Positions 34,035-42,373 of a DNA stretch of 64,000 nt are shown here, piece after piece. The stretch lies in assembly GCA_963751395.1 (NCBI GenBank), contig CAVVUC010000001.1, forward strand, positions 992,001 to 1,056,000. The letters are read 5' to 3'. Position numbers and translations under genes: made by a program. Source of the stretch: CAVVUC01 sp963751395 (GTDB lineage Bacteria; Verrucomicrobiota; Verrucomicrobiia; Chthoniobacterales; Chthoniobacteraceae). Each line of letters opens with the position of its first letter. Positions within the stretch are counted from its first letter, which is position 1. The notes beneath the pieces are model-generated. The model did no database searches. It was not told the DNA's origin and worked only from the letters and a program-made list of their open reading frames with translations.

Positions 34035-35485
34035 GCAGCAGTCCCGACAAATCCGTCGCGATCATCGGCGCTGGCATCACGGGGCTGACAGCTGCGTTTT
34101 ACCTGAAACGCGGCGGAGTGCCGGTCACCGTTTATGAGGCGGGCGGGCGGGTCGGCGGCGTGATTCAATCGCTGCGCAAAGACGGTTACCTCGCCGAGTT
34201 CGGGCCGAACACGATTCTCGAAACGTCGCCCAAGATCGCCCAGTTGGTGAGCGACGCGGGCATCCAATCGCGCCGCCTCGATCCCGATCCGCGCGCCGGG
34301 GCGCGTTATGTGGTCCGCTATAAACGCCCTGTCGAGATGCCCGGATCGCCGGTCGGATTTTTGACGACAGATTTGTTTTCGATCGGGGCCAAGCTCGCCG
34401 TGTTGCGCGAGCCGTTCATCGCGCCGCGCCGCGACGGTGTTGAGGAAAGCATCGCGCAGTTTGTCGTGCGACGGTTCAACCAGGAATTCCTCGACCACGC
34501 GATCGACGCACTCGTGGCCGGCATCTACGCGGGCGATCCGTACAAGCTCTCGGTGACGCACGCGTTTCCGAAACTCAAGGCGCTGGAGGACAACTACGGC
34601 TCAATGATCAAGGGCCAGATTTTTGGCGCGCGCGAACGCAGGAAACGCGGCGAAGTGGCAAAGGATCGCGCGCCAAAGTTTTCTTTCGACGAAGGACTGC
34701 AGGTGCTTCCCGATACGCTCGCCGCGATTCTCGGCGATGCGGTGAAACTCAACACTCCCGTCACCGCCATCGCGCAGACCGGGGACGGGTGGCGCGTCAC
34801 ATTTTCGGAGGGACGAGTTGCACGAGTCCCTGATCAGCAAGCCGAAGATGGGGACTCGTGGAACTCGTCCCTCCGGGAGCATAGCGCCGTGATCTTCGCC
34901 TGCACGGCTCACGCGCTGGCGCAGATGAAAATCGATGCGCGAACGCCTGTCAGCTTTTCACCTTTATCCGAGATTCGGCATCCGCCCATCGCGAGCGTGG
35001 TGCTCGGCTTCCGGCGCGAAGACGTCGCGCATCCGTGCGAGGGATTTGGGGCGCTGATTCCGAGAGTCGAGGGCTTCAAAATTCTCGGCACCATTTTCTC
35101 CTCGTCTCTGTTCCCGAATCGCGCACCCGAAGGGCATCTCACGCTCACGAGCTATGTCGGCGGGGAGCGCCATCCCGAACTGGCTGCATTGCCGGAGGAC
35201 GAATTGTTCGAACTGGTGCGCGAGGATTTGCGCGTGCTGCTCGGAGTCAAAGGCGCGCCGACGTTCAAGCACTCCGTCTTCTATCCCAAGGCGATCCCGC
35301 AATACAACGTCGGCTACGGGCGCTTCCGCGATTTGATGACACAGATCGAGGCGACGACGCCGAATCTATTTTTCGCCGGGCATTATCGCGACGGAATTTC
35401 GTTGAGCGATTCGATCGTTTCCGGTCGCAACATCGCCGAACGTGTTGAAAAGCAACTCGCTTCAGTGCAGCCTCCCCGCGCATGA
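34031..35485 (+). CDS. hemY: Protoporphyrinogen oxidase (HemY type) with an internal repeat
   Basis: A 484-residue flavoprotein that oxidises protoporphyrinogen to protoporphyrin IX. The FAD-binding IIGAGITGLTAAFYL is at the N-terminus and the C-terminal FFAGHYRDGISLSDSI completes the site. The name hemG is also used for this activity. A palindromic element at 34806-34875 encodes about residues 259-282 (starting SEGRVARVPD) between two conserved FAD-domain segments, without breaking the frame. A GTG start overlaps the preceding toxin gene, and the stop overlaps hemH by 4 bases, so coupled translation is likely. Confidence 0.92.
   Translation: MSSSPDKSVAIIGAGITGLTAAFYLKRGGVPVTVYEAGGRVGGVIQSLRKDGYLAEFGPNTILETSPKIAQLVSDAGIQSRRLDPDPRAGARYVVRYKRPVEMPGSPVGFLTTDLFSIGAKLAVLREPFIAPRRDGVEESIAQFVVRRFNQEFLDHAIDALVAGIYAGDPYKLSVTHAFPKLKALEDNYGSMIKGQIFGARERRKRGEVAKDRAPKFSFDEGLQVLPDTLAAILGDAVKLNTPVTAIAQTGDGWRVTFSEGRVARVPDQQAEDGDSWNSSLREHSAVIFACTAHALAQMKIDARTPVSFSPLSEIRHPPIASVVLGFRREDVAHPCEGFGALIPRVEGFKILGTIFSSSLFPNRAPEGHLTLTSYVGGERHPELAALPEDELFELVREDLRVLLGVKGAPTFKHSVFYPKAIPQYNVGYGRFRDLMTQIEATTPNLFFAGHYRDGISLSDSIVSGRNIAERVEKQLASVQPPRA
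34806..34875. repeat. Palindromic element, copy C, inside hemY
   Basis: The arms 34806-34830 and 34851-34875 are 25 bases with one mismatch and a 20-base loop. The sequence is the same family as copies at 11119-11189 and 12362-12431 (core GGAGGGACGAGTT). Here it is translated as part of HemY. Confidence 0.9.
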
Positions 35486-36523
35486 AAAAGGGCGTCCTCT
35501 TAATCAACCTCGGCTCTCCCGATTCCACGAGGGTTTCGGATGTGCGGCGATACCTGAATGAGTTTCTCATGGACGGTCGTGTGATCGACGTGGCGTGGCC
35601 ATTGCGCCGCTTCATCGTCGGCATGATCCTCATCAACCGGCCCAAGGAATCCGCGCACGCCTACTCGAAAGTCTGGACGCCGGAAGGCTCGCCGCTCGTC
35701 GTCACCAGCCGAAATGTGCAGCGCGATTTGCAACGACGCGCCGGCGGCGACTTCGTCGTGGAACTTGCCATGCGCTACCAGAACCCCAGCATCGAGTCCG
35801 CCATCGTCACGCTGCGCGCGCAAGGCGTCACCGACCTGCTCGTTTTCTCCCTGTTTCCCGCATTACGCGATGTCGAGCTTTGAAACGGCGGTCGTCCGCG
35901 CGCAGGAAGTCGCCGCCAAGTTCGCGCCGGACATGAAGGTGAAAATCGCGGACCCGTATTACAACGACCCCGACTACATCGCAGCGCTCGCCGCCAGCGC
36001 ATCGGATTATTTGAGCAAAGGCTACGATCATCTGCTGTTCAGCTTTCACGGCCTGCCCGAGCGGCACCTGCGCAAGTCTGACCCGACCGGCAGCCATTGT
36101 CTCGCCAAGCCGGACTGCTGCGAGACGCCCAGCCCGGCCCACCGCACCTGCTACCGCGCGCAATGCCTCGCCACCGTTCGCGCTTTTGTGGCGGCTGCCG
36201 GCGTGCCTGCGGAAAAATATTCCGTCGCATTCCAGTCGCGACTCGGACGCGATCCGTGGCTGAAGCCTTACACCGATTTCGAATTCGAGCGTCTCGCGAA
36301 AAGCGGCGTGAAGAAGCTGCTCGTCATCTGCCCCGCGTTCGTCTCCGACTGCCTCGAAACACTCGAGGAAATCGCGATGCGCGGCAGCGAAATTTTCAAA
36401 GAAGCCGGCGGCGAAGAATTCGCGCTGATCCCGTGCATGAACGAGCATCCGCACTGGCTCGAATCGCTGGAGAAGCTGGTCCGCAGGAGCCTGGTTTCTG
36501 AAAGCGCCCCTGTCGCTGCGTGA
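35482..36523 (+). CDS. hemH: Ferrochelatase HemH, with one frameshift
   Basis: Inserts ferrous iron into protoporphyrin IX, the last step of haem synthesis. The start MKKGVLLINLGSPDS is typical, and FSFHGLPERHLRKSDP holds the conserved metal-binding histidine. An extra C in TTTCCCGCAT at about 35863 closes the first frame at 35883; the correct continuation HYAMSSFETAVV runs on to TGA near 36523. The cysteine cluster CLAKPDCCETP is found in iron-sulfur-containing ferrochelatases. The indel is probably a sequence error. Confidence 0.88.
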
Positions 36524-36540
36524 TACCATTCGCGCACGAA

Positions 36541-36562
36541 TCCCCCCGGCTGTCGGGGGGTT
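36541..36562. terminator. Bidirectional hairpin between hemH and yraN
   Basis: CCCCCC at 36542-36547 and GGGGGG at 36555-36560 form a strong stem with GGCTGTC in the loop. It sits between the convergent hemH and yraN genes, 18 bases from each end. U-tracts are weak (GGTTCC), so termination strength is uncertain. Confidence 0.55.
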
Positions 36563-36577
36563 CCGGCTTCGAACCTC

Positions 36578-37018
36578 TCAGTAGATCCACGGCTCGCTGA
36601 GCTGGAACGCGTTGCGGATCAAGTTGCACTCGGGACCGGACGGCTCGATGACAACCTCGACGATATCGAAACGGAAGAAGATATCGGGGTTGTCGAGCAT
36701 GCGCAGCCACGCCAGCGCGCCGCGTGAAATGAGGTGCTGCTTCTCGCGATTCACCGCCTCGGACGGCGCGCCAAAGTAAGTCGAGCGCCGCGTTTTCACT
36801 TCTACAAAAACGAGCGTGTCTTTCTCGCGGCAGACAATATCGACTTCGCCTCCGCGCGGGGCGCGAAAATTCCGGCGCAGAATTTTGAAGCCATTTGCGC
36901 GCAGGAACCGCCCGGCCAGCTTCTCGCCGAACCGGCCGAGTTCCGCCGGGTCATTCGAAGGCGAGGAGTTGCTGCGCCACCGGTAGAAAAGTCCGGCGAT
37001 GAATTGGACTAGGCCCAT
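36578..37018 (-). CDS. yraN: YraN/UPF0102-family putative endonuclease
   Basis: A 146-residue protein with a restriction-endonuclease-like fold: LGRFGEKLAGRFLRANGFKI, GGEVDIVCREKDTLVFVEVK and the downstream ISRGALAWLR. The D-ExK pattern (Asp in EVDIV, then VEVK) is the expected active site. The start MGLVQFIAGLFYRW at 37018 is chosen, although it overlaps rnhB by 68 bases. Gene order rplS-rnhB-yraN is widely conserved. Confidence 0.88.
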   Translation of the reverse strand: MGLVQFIAGLFYRWRSNSSPSNDPAELGRFGEKLAGRFLRANGFKILRRNFRAPRGGEVDIVCREKDTLVFVEVKTRRSTYFGAPSEAVNREKQHLISRGALAWLRMLDNPDIFFRFDIVEVVIEPSGPECNLIRNAFQLSEPWIY

Positions 37019-37571
37019 GGGTTTGGAGTCGTTCGAGATGAAGTCCGGTGCAGTAGCCCTTGTGCCGGGCGAAACCGTAGTCGGGATAAAGGGTGTCCAT
37101 TTCGAGCATGATGCGGTCACGCGTGACCTTGGCGATCACGCTCGCGGCGGCAATGCTCAGGCTGAGCGCGTCCCCTTTCACGATCGCGGTCTGGGGGATC
37201 GGAAACGGGCGGACCGGCAGACCGTCAATCAAGACGTGTTGCGGCGTGGTGGAAAGCGCCGCAACCGCGCGCCGCATCGCCTGATGCGTCGCCCGGAGAA
37301 TGTTGATCCGGTCAATCTCGTCGTGAAGCACGACAGCGACAGACCAGCAGACCGCCGCGTCGCCGGTCAATTCCGCGTGAATCTCCTCACGTTGCAAGGG
37401 AGTGAGCTTTTTTGAGTCCGTGAGAGTTTTGTGCCTGAACCGCCCGGGAAGAATCACCGCCGCGGCGACGACCGGCCCGGCCATCGGCCCGCGCCCGGCC
37501 TCGTCGATGCCGGCGATAATTTCGATGCCGGTTTTTTGGAGAGCGCGTTCGTGCTTGAGGCTGCAAGCCAT
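36951..37571 (-). CDS. rnhB: Ribonuclease HII
   Basis: A 206-residue enzyme that removes ribonucleotides from RNA-DNA hybrids. The active-site signature GIDEAGRGPMAGPVV lies near residue 20; further acidic residues are in HVLIDGLPV and KVTRDRIM. The length is normal. It overlaps yraN by 68 bases, an unusually long same-strand overlap that suggests either coupled expression or a later yraN start. Confidence 0.95.
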   Translation of the reverse strand: MACSLKHERALQKTGIEIIAGIDEAGRGPMAGPVVAAAVILPGRFRHKTLTDSKKLTPLQREEIHAELTGDAAVCWSVAVVLHDEIDRINILRATHQAMRRAVAALSTTPQHVLIDGLPVRPFPIPQTAIVKGDALSLSIAAASVIAKVTRDRIMLEMDTLYPDYGFARHKGYCTGLHLERLQTHGPSPIHRRTFLPVAQQLLAFE

Positions 37572-37572
37572 C

Positions 37573-37662
37573 GGAGAATTTCAGATTGATGATTTCAGAC
37601 TGCAGATTGAATGAACCGGCTCGGCTCAATCTGCAAATCATAAATCTGAAATCTGAAACGAC
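37573..37662. repeat. AATCTGAAATCT-type repeat between rnhB and rplS
   Basis: Units such as TTTCAGATTGATGATTTCAG on the left and AATCTGAAATCTGAAAC on the right form an imperfect inverted repeat like that at 29486-29572. It separates rplS from rnhB. Confidence 0.65.
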
Positions 37663-37664
37663 CC

Positions 37665-38003
37665 CTATTCGCGAACGGCCATCGCCTGCTTGCCCTTGCG
37701 GGTGCGCAGGTAATTCAGCTTCGCCCGGCGGGCAGTGCCCTGCGTCTCGATCTCGATCTTCGCGATGCGCGGCGAGTGAACCGGAAAAACGCGCTCGACA
37801 CCTTCGCCGTAGGAAATCCGGCGCACCGTGAAGGACGCATTCAGCGCCGTGCCTTTGCGAGCGATGACGATGCCGGTGAAAATCTGGATGCGCTCCTTGT
37901 CGCCTTCGACGACGCGGGTATGCACGCGAACGCTGTCGCCCACTTTGAATTTCGTGACGTTCTGCTTCAGTTGTTCCTTCTCGATGGTGTCGATGATGTT
38001 CAT
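37665..38003 (-). CDS. rplS: 50S ribosomal protein L19
   Basis: A 112-residue ribosomal protein at the 30S-50S interface. Typical blocks are VGDSVRVHTRVVEGDKERIQ, FTVRRISYGEGVERVFP and KLNYLRTRKGK. ATG 38003 gives the normal start (MNIIDTIEKEQL). It is first in the conserved rplS-rnhB-yraN order; trmD is not next to it here. Confidence 0.96.
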   Translation of the reverse strand: MNIIDTIEKEQLKQNVTKFKVGDSVRVHTRVVEGDKERIQIFTGIVIARKGTALNASFTVRRISYGEGVERVFPVHSPRIAKIEIETQGTARRAKLNYLRTRKGKQAMAVRE

Positions 38004-38099
38004 GGTCTTGCGCGTTCGGCTTTTGTTTTGAAAAAGGGCTAAACGTGTAGCCGAAATTTGCTGCAAGGCAAACTAAATTGTGCCACTTCCTTTCCGCGC

Positions 38100-38579
38100 A
38101 TGGATCAAATCATCGACCTCGGCAGCGACTCCTATTTCATGGGCGAGGCTTTGCGGCAGGCGGTCCGGGCGTGGAACGCGGACGAAGTTCCCATCGGCGC
38201 GGTCATCACGCATCAGGGAAAAATCATCGCCCGGGCCTTTAACCAGGTCGAAATGCTGAAGGACGCGACGGCACACGCGGAGATGCTGGCGATCACGCAG
38301 GCCGAAAGTGCGATCGGCGACTGGCGGCTGAACGAATGCGAACTTTATGTGACGAAGGAGCCGTGCCCGATGTGCGCCGGCGCGATGGTTCACGTCCGGC
38401 TCAAGCGCGTGATCTTCGGTTGCCCGGCGGAAAAGGATGGAGCCGCTGGCAGCCTCTTGAATCTGCTCCAGCATCCCGGGCTCAATCACCACTGCGAGAT
38501 CACCCAAGGCGTGCGGCTCGACGAATGCCGGTCGCTCTTGCAGCAGTTCTTTCAGGAAAAACGGAAGCCGTCCGGGTAG
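38100..38579 (+). CDS. tadA: tRNA-specific adenosine deaminase TadA
   Basis: A 159-residue zinc deaminase that makes inosine at the wobble position of tRNA-Arg(ACG). The zinc site is HAEMLAI near residue 62 with PCPMCAGAM near residue 90; the catalytic Glu is in HAE. The length is typical. It is divergent from rplS, with 96 bases between the starts. Confidence 0.93.
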   Translation: MDQIIDLGSDSYFMGEALRQAVRAWNADEVPIGAVITHQGKIIARAFNQVEMLKDATAHAEMLAITQAESAIGDWRLNECELYVTKEPCPMCAGAMVHVRLKRVIFGCPAEKDGAAGSLLNLLQHPGLNHHCEITQGVRLDECRSLLQQFFQEKRKPSG

Positions 38580-38689
38580 CACGGGCGTCCACGCCTGTTG
38601 GTTTTGGCGTCCTCGCCGAAACGAACTTTCCTTTGCGTGGGCCTGCCCGAACCGACGCGCCGCTTGGATTACCCGACTCCGCAAAAAGC

Positions 38690-38735
38690 GCGCGATGGCG
38701 GGGACGCCATCGCCAACAGGCGGGACGCCTGTGCC
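38690..38735. repeat. Paired small GC hairpins with GGGACGC centre
   Basis: Two adjacent hairpins, GATGGCG/CGCCATC (38694-38711) and ACAGGCG/CGCCTGT (38716-38732), both have GGGA-type loops. The 220-base tadA-terC spacer holds these and no gene. Confidence 0.55.
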
Positions 38736-38802
38736 ACCCGTCCGAAGACCCAGGTCGCATTTTGCTTGAGGTGCAGCCGTTAGGTTGGAACCATCCCCGC
38801 CC

Positions 38803-39549
38803 ATGCACTGGATTGCCGACCCGCAAGCATGGATCGCACTCATCACGCTCACCGTTCTCGAACTGGTGCTGGGGATCGATAACGTCATTTTTCTTTCGAT
38901 CCTCGCCGGCAAGCTGCCGCCCGAACAGCGCCAGAGAGCCCGCACTCTCGGCCTCGCCGGGGCGATGCTCATGCGCATCGGCCTGCTGCTTTCGCTTTCC
39001 TGGGTGATTCGTCTGACGGCCCCGCTCTTTGTCGTGCTCGGCAAGGATATTTCCGGGCGCGATTTGATCCTGATCCTCGGAGGGCTTTTTCTGCTCGCGA
39101 AGAGCACCCACGAAATTCACGACAAACTCGAAGGCGAGCAAGGCCACGCCTCGGCGCGCGTGAAGCCGTCGTTCCTGAGCGTGATCGTGCAGATCATGCT
39201 GCTCGACATCGTCTTCTCGCTCGACTCCGTCATCACCGCAGTCGGCATGGTGAACGACCTTGTCATCATGATCACGGCTGTCGTCGTGTCTGTCATCTTC
39301 ATGATGTTCTTCGCCGGCCCGATCAGCAGGTTCGTGGACCGCCATCCGACGATCAAAATGCTGGCGCTAAGTTTTCTGCTGCTCATCGGCGTGACTCTCA
39401 TCGCCGAAGGTTTCGGCCAGCACATCTCCAAGGGCTACATCTACTTTGCCATGGCGTTCTCCGTCTTCGTGGAGATGCTCAACCTGAGACTGCGAAAGGT
39501 GCATCCCGAACCGGTGAAGCTCCGCGAAGCCTACACGCCGGAAAAGTAG
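38803..39549 (+). CDS. TerC-family integral membrane protein
   Basis: A 248-residue protein with about seven hydrophobic segments. The family signature ELVLGIDNVIFLSIL near residue 20 and DIVFSLDSVITAVGM near residue 137 contain the conserved aspartates. TerC-family proteins (YkoY/YjbE types) have been linked to metal export and to metallation of secreted proteins; the exact role here is unknown. ATG 38803 was chosen. Confidence 0.9.
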   Translation: MHWIADPQAWIALITLTVLELVLGIDNVIFLSILAGKLPPEQRQRARTLGLAGAMLMRIGLLLSLSWVIRLTAPLFVVLGKDISGRDLILILGGLFLLAKSTHEIHDKLEGEQGHASARVKPSFLSVIVQIMLLDIVFSLDSVITAVGMVNDLVIMITAVVVSVIFMMFFAGPISRFVDRHPTIKMLALSFLLLIGVTLIAEGFGQHISKGYIYFAMAFSVFVEMLNLRLRKVHPEPVKLREAYTPEK

Positions 39550-39595
39550 CGGTCCCTGCTGTGCGGAAAACCAGGCGTAGCCATGGAACCGCGAA

Positions 39596-39781
39596 TCACG
39601 GCGGTGGAATTTCCAAAGCGCGGCAGATTTTCCGGGCCAGCATGTCGGGGATTTCCGGGTGGCGCGGCACGGGTTCGCGGCGTCCGGTGCGCGGGTTCCA
39701 GTAAATCGAGTGCGAGCCACCCTCGCGTTTCAGCGGGCATCCGTGCGCCTCAAGATGGCGGAGCAGTTCGCGCCGCTTCAC
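39596..39781 (-). CDS. hicA: HicA-family toxin
   Basis: A 61-residue double-stranded-RNA-binding-fold mRNA interferase: KRRELLRHLEAHGC, GGSHSIYWNP (with the catalytic histidine) and a C-terminal RKICRALEI. Translation starts with GTG at 39781 and overlaps hicB by 4 bases. Here the antitoxin gene comes first, hicB-hicA. Confidence 0.85.
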   Translation of the reverse strand: MKRRELLRHLEAHGCPLKREGGSHSIYWNPRTGRREPVPRHPEIPDMLARKICRALEIPPP

Positions 39782-39987
39782 ACCAGTTCCATGAGCGTGC
39801 TTTCCTTCTTCATGCTCTTGCGTGCGTCTTCGCGACGGTCTTCCATGAGCAACAGAATGGCCTGTCGAAGGCTCTCGATACATTCCTCCTGGGTGCGCCC
39901 CTGGCCGTTGGCCTCGGGCACTTCCGGGCAGAAAGCCACGAACCATTCGCCATCGCGGTGAATTTCTGCTGTCAGCGGCACGTTCAT
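39778..39987 (-). CDS. hicB: HicB-family antitoxin
   Basis: A 69-residue HicB protein: MNVPLTAEIHRDGEWFVAFC, then PEVPEANGQGRTQEECIESL. It would neutralise the adjacent HicA. The C-terminal tail is short and lacks an obvious DNA-binding domain. This pair is intact, unlike the decayed HicBA inside the haem operon. Confidence 0.86.
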   Translation of the reverse strand: MNVPLTAEIHRDGEWFVAFCPEVPEANGQGRTQEECIESLRQAILLLMEDRREDARKSMKKESTLMELV

Positions 39988-40040
39988 GGCGGCAATATGG
40001 CACGATGTCTTCCAGCCGCGCAAGCGGGCGTTTGCACCGC

Positions 40041-40541
40041 ATGAAACTCTCGAGCCGCCTCGGCGAACTCACGCTCGGCCACTCGGTGAACGCCGCGCTG
40101 GTGTACGGCTTCGATTACGTGCTCTACCCGTTTGTGATCTGGAGGCTGGGGCTGGTGAAAGGCGGGGTGACGATGTCGGTGCTCTCGCTCGTCGCCTGCC
40201 TGCTGACGCTCTGGTTTTACGACTGGAGCAAGCGCGACTGGCTCGGCATCGAAGCGGTGAAGCAACTGCGCGACGGCGGGGCAAAAACGCGCTGGCGTCG
40301 CTTGCTGGCATGGGCGCTGGCAAAGGGCGACGTGCCCGCGTGCGTGGCGCTTTCGATTTACGCCGATCCGTTCATCACCACGGCCTGCCTGCGGCGCGGC
40401 GCTTTCAACGGGATGACGCCGCGCGACTGGCGTGTCTTTTTCGCAAGCTGGGTGATTGCCAACGGCTGGTGGGCTCTCGCGTGCTTCGGCGGTCTGGAAC
40501 TGGTAAAGAAACTTTGGCATCTGGCGTGGGCAGCGCGATGA
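40041..40541 (+). CDS. Hypothetical membrane protein
   Basis: A 166-residue protein from the ATG at 40041; another ATG in frame lies at 40005. Two or three hydrophobic segments are visible: about residues 15-35 (ALVYGFDYVLYPFVIW), 40-60 (VTMSVLSLVACLLTLWF) and 135-155 (VIANGWWALACF). The spacing of basic residues suggests a multi-pass inner-membrane protein. The family is not recognised. It is divergent from hicBA. Confidence 0.6.
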   Translation: MKLSSRLGELTLGHSVNAALVYGFDYVLYPFVIWRLGLVKGGVTMSVLSLVACLLTLWFYDWSKRDWLGIEAVKQLRDGGAKTRWRRLLAWALAKGDVPACVALSIYADPFITTACLRRGAFNGMTPRDWRVFFASWVIANGWWALACFGGLELVKKLWHLAWAAR

Positions 40542-40574
40542 GAAGTCTGCGGAACGGAGAGATCAAACGTCATT

Positions 40575-41258
40575 TCACCGTCGAGCGGACCGCGCGACTT
40601 CCGTTTCGTCTGCGAACGAAACTTCCACCCGGTTTTCATCCGGCCACTGGCGCTCGCGCATGAGCCATGCGCGCACAAACTCCTCGACGGTTTTCCGGCA
40701 GTGCTCGCGCACGAGCGCGATTCGCGACGGCTCTCCTGCGTAACGGGTAATCGTCGGAGTGATTTCTCGTTCGAGCGTGTCGAGTTGCTCGCTGCCGTCG
40801 AAGCGTGCCCAGCCGGCATCCAGTCTTTTCTCCATTGAGTCTGTATGGAGTGCAGGCGGCAGGGTCGGTTCGATCGGCGGCGCGAGCACGCGACAAACGG
40901 AGCCGGCAATTTCGATGTTCCATTTGCCGGCCAGCTTGAGGTGATAGCGATAGGTGACCGGCACACGGATCTCGGAGACGGTCGCGCCGAGGTAAATCCA
41001 GCCCCACGCGGTGTGGCGTTCGTCGGCGCGACGAAATGTTTCCGTTGCGGTCGCGGTCGCCAGTTCCAGCAGGCCGCCCGGCGCGCGACTGATCTGGGGC
41101 AGCGAAGCGATGAAGCGGGTCGTGACATCGACGCGAGTGAACGCCCCGGGACTGCACCAGCGAAGAAAGGCAAGCCAGCCCAACAGAACAAGGACGCCAA
41201 GCGCCACAATTGCCAACGGCCAGCGCAAACTGCGGAGCAAACCCAGAGTGTCGTTCAT
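40575..41258 (-). CDS. Hypothetical protein with N-terminal membrane anchor
   Basis: A 227-residue protein. One hydrophobic segment at about residues 15-32 (LAIVALGVLVLLGWLAFL) is followed by a soluble domain without a recognised motif. It lies 2 bases from the queA stop on the same strand, so it is probably cotranscribed with queA. Function unknown. Confidence 0.65.
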   Translation of the reverse strand: MNDTLGLLRSLRWPLAIVALGVLVLLGWLAFLRWCSPGAFTRVDVTTRFIASLPQISRAPGGLLELATATATETFRRADERHTAWGWIYLGATVSEIRVPVTYRYHLKLAGKWNIEIAGSVCRVLAPPIEPTLPPALHTDSMEKRLDAGWARFDGSEQLDTLEREITPTITRYAGEPSRIALVREHCRKTVEEFVRAWLMRERQWPDENRVEVSFADETEVARSARR

Positions 41259-41260
41259 CG

Positions 41261-42241
41261 TCAGCAAATCAACATGCAATCGCCGTAGCTGTAAAAGCGG
41301 TATCGCTCGCGAATCGCCCCGGCGTAGGCGCGCAGCGCGAAATCCTTTCCCGCAAACGCGCAGACGAGCATGAGCAGCGTCGATTTCGGCAGGTGAAAAT
41401 TCGTGAGCAGAACATCGACCGCTTGAAACTCAAAGGGCGGGTGAATGAAGATGTCGGTCGAGCTTTCCTGCGCGCGGATTTTTCCGTCGCGCTGCATGCA
41501 CGATTCCAACACGCGCGCGGTCGTCGTGCCGACCGCGATGATGCGCTTTGCGTCGTTGATCGCGCGCGCGGCCGGCTCGCCAATGACGAACCGCTCGGCG
41601 TGCATCGGGTGATCGGCGATGCTCTCGACCTGCACCGGCTTGAACGTGCCGACACCGACGTGGAGCGTGATGAACGTGTGCGGTATCTTCGCCAGAATCT
41701 CCGGCGTGAAATGCAGGCCGGCGGTCGGCGCGGCGACGGCGCCCGGCGTTTGCGCGAAGACGGTTTGATAGCGCCCGGCGTCGCTCGTTTCCGCTTCGCG
41801 TTCCATGTAGGGCGGCAGCGGAATGCGTCCGCATTTTTCCAGATCGACCGGCCCATCAAAAGCGACGAGACGCTCGCCGTCCGGCAGGATTCCTGTCACG
41901 CGCCCGTTACTATTTGCGACATGCACCTTAGCACCGAGGCGCATTTTCCGTCCGGGCTTCACGAGACACTTCCACACATTCGCGGACGTTTGTTCCAGAA
42001 ACAGGAACTCGATTTTGCCGTCGTCGGAAAAAACGCGCGCGGGAATGACCTTCGTGTCGTTCAGCACGACGAGATCGCCTTCGCGGAGATACGAGGGGAA
42101 ATCGGAAAACGACTTATGCCCGATGCTTTCGCGCGCGCGGTCGAGGACCATCATGCGCGCATCCTCGCGGCGCTGGAGCGGCCATTTGGCGATGAGCGCC
42201 CCGGGCAGGTCGTAGTCGTAGTCGCGTGTCAGCAGGCTCAT
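41261..42241 (-). CDS. queA: S-adenosylmethionine:tRNA ribosyltransferase-isomerase QueA
   Basis: A 326-residue enzyme that transfers and rearranges the ribosyl part of SAM onto preQ1 tRNA, giving epoxyqueuosine. Conserved blocks are YDLPGALIAKWPLQRRE, LREGDLVVLNDTKVIPAR, APTAGLHFT and NFHLPKSTLLMLV. The length is near normal, a little short compared with the 340-350 of many homologs. The start MSLLTRDYDYDL at 42241 is chosen. Confidence 0.94.
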   Translation of the reverse strand: MSLLTRDYDYDLPGALIAKWPLQRREDARMMVLDRARESIGHKSFSDFPSYLREGDLVVLNDTKVIPARVFSDDGKIEFLFLEQTSANVWKCLVKPGRKMRLGAKVHVANSNGRVTGILPDGERLVAFDGPVDLEKCGRIPLPPYMEREAETSDAGRYQTVFAQTPGAVAAPTAGLHFTPEILAKIPHTFITLHVGVGTFKPVQVESIADHPMHAERFVIGEPAARAINDAKRIIAVGTTTARVLESCMQRDGKIRAQESSTDIFIHPPFEFQAVDVLLTNFHLPKSTLLMLVCAFAGKDFALRAYAGAIRERYRFYSYGDCMLIC

Positions 42242-42304
42242 CCAAAGAAAAAACAAGTCCGGAAATCAGGAGATCAGGATCGTGGCTCAAAACGAGGAGC
42301 GCGT

Positions 42305-42327
42305 GTCATTCCGAGCGCAGCAAGGAA
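42305..42327. repeat. Half copy of the GTCATTCCGAG repeat
   Basis: The 23 bases from 42305 (GTCATTCCGAGCGCAGCAAGG and two more) match one arm of the inverted repeat at 20031-20136. It lies in the 130-base spacer between queA and the glycosyltransferase gene. Confidence 0.55.
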
Positions 42328-42373
42328 CGACAAATCACCGCAGTGCCATCCTTCTGCTTCCTGATTTCCTGTT

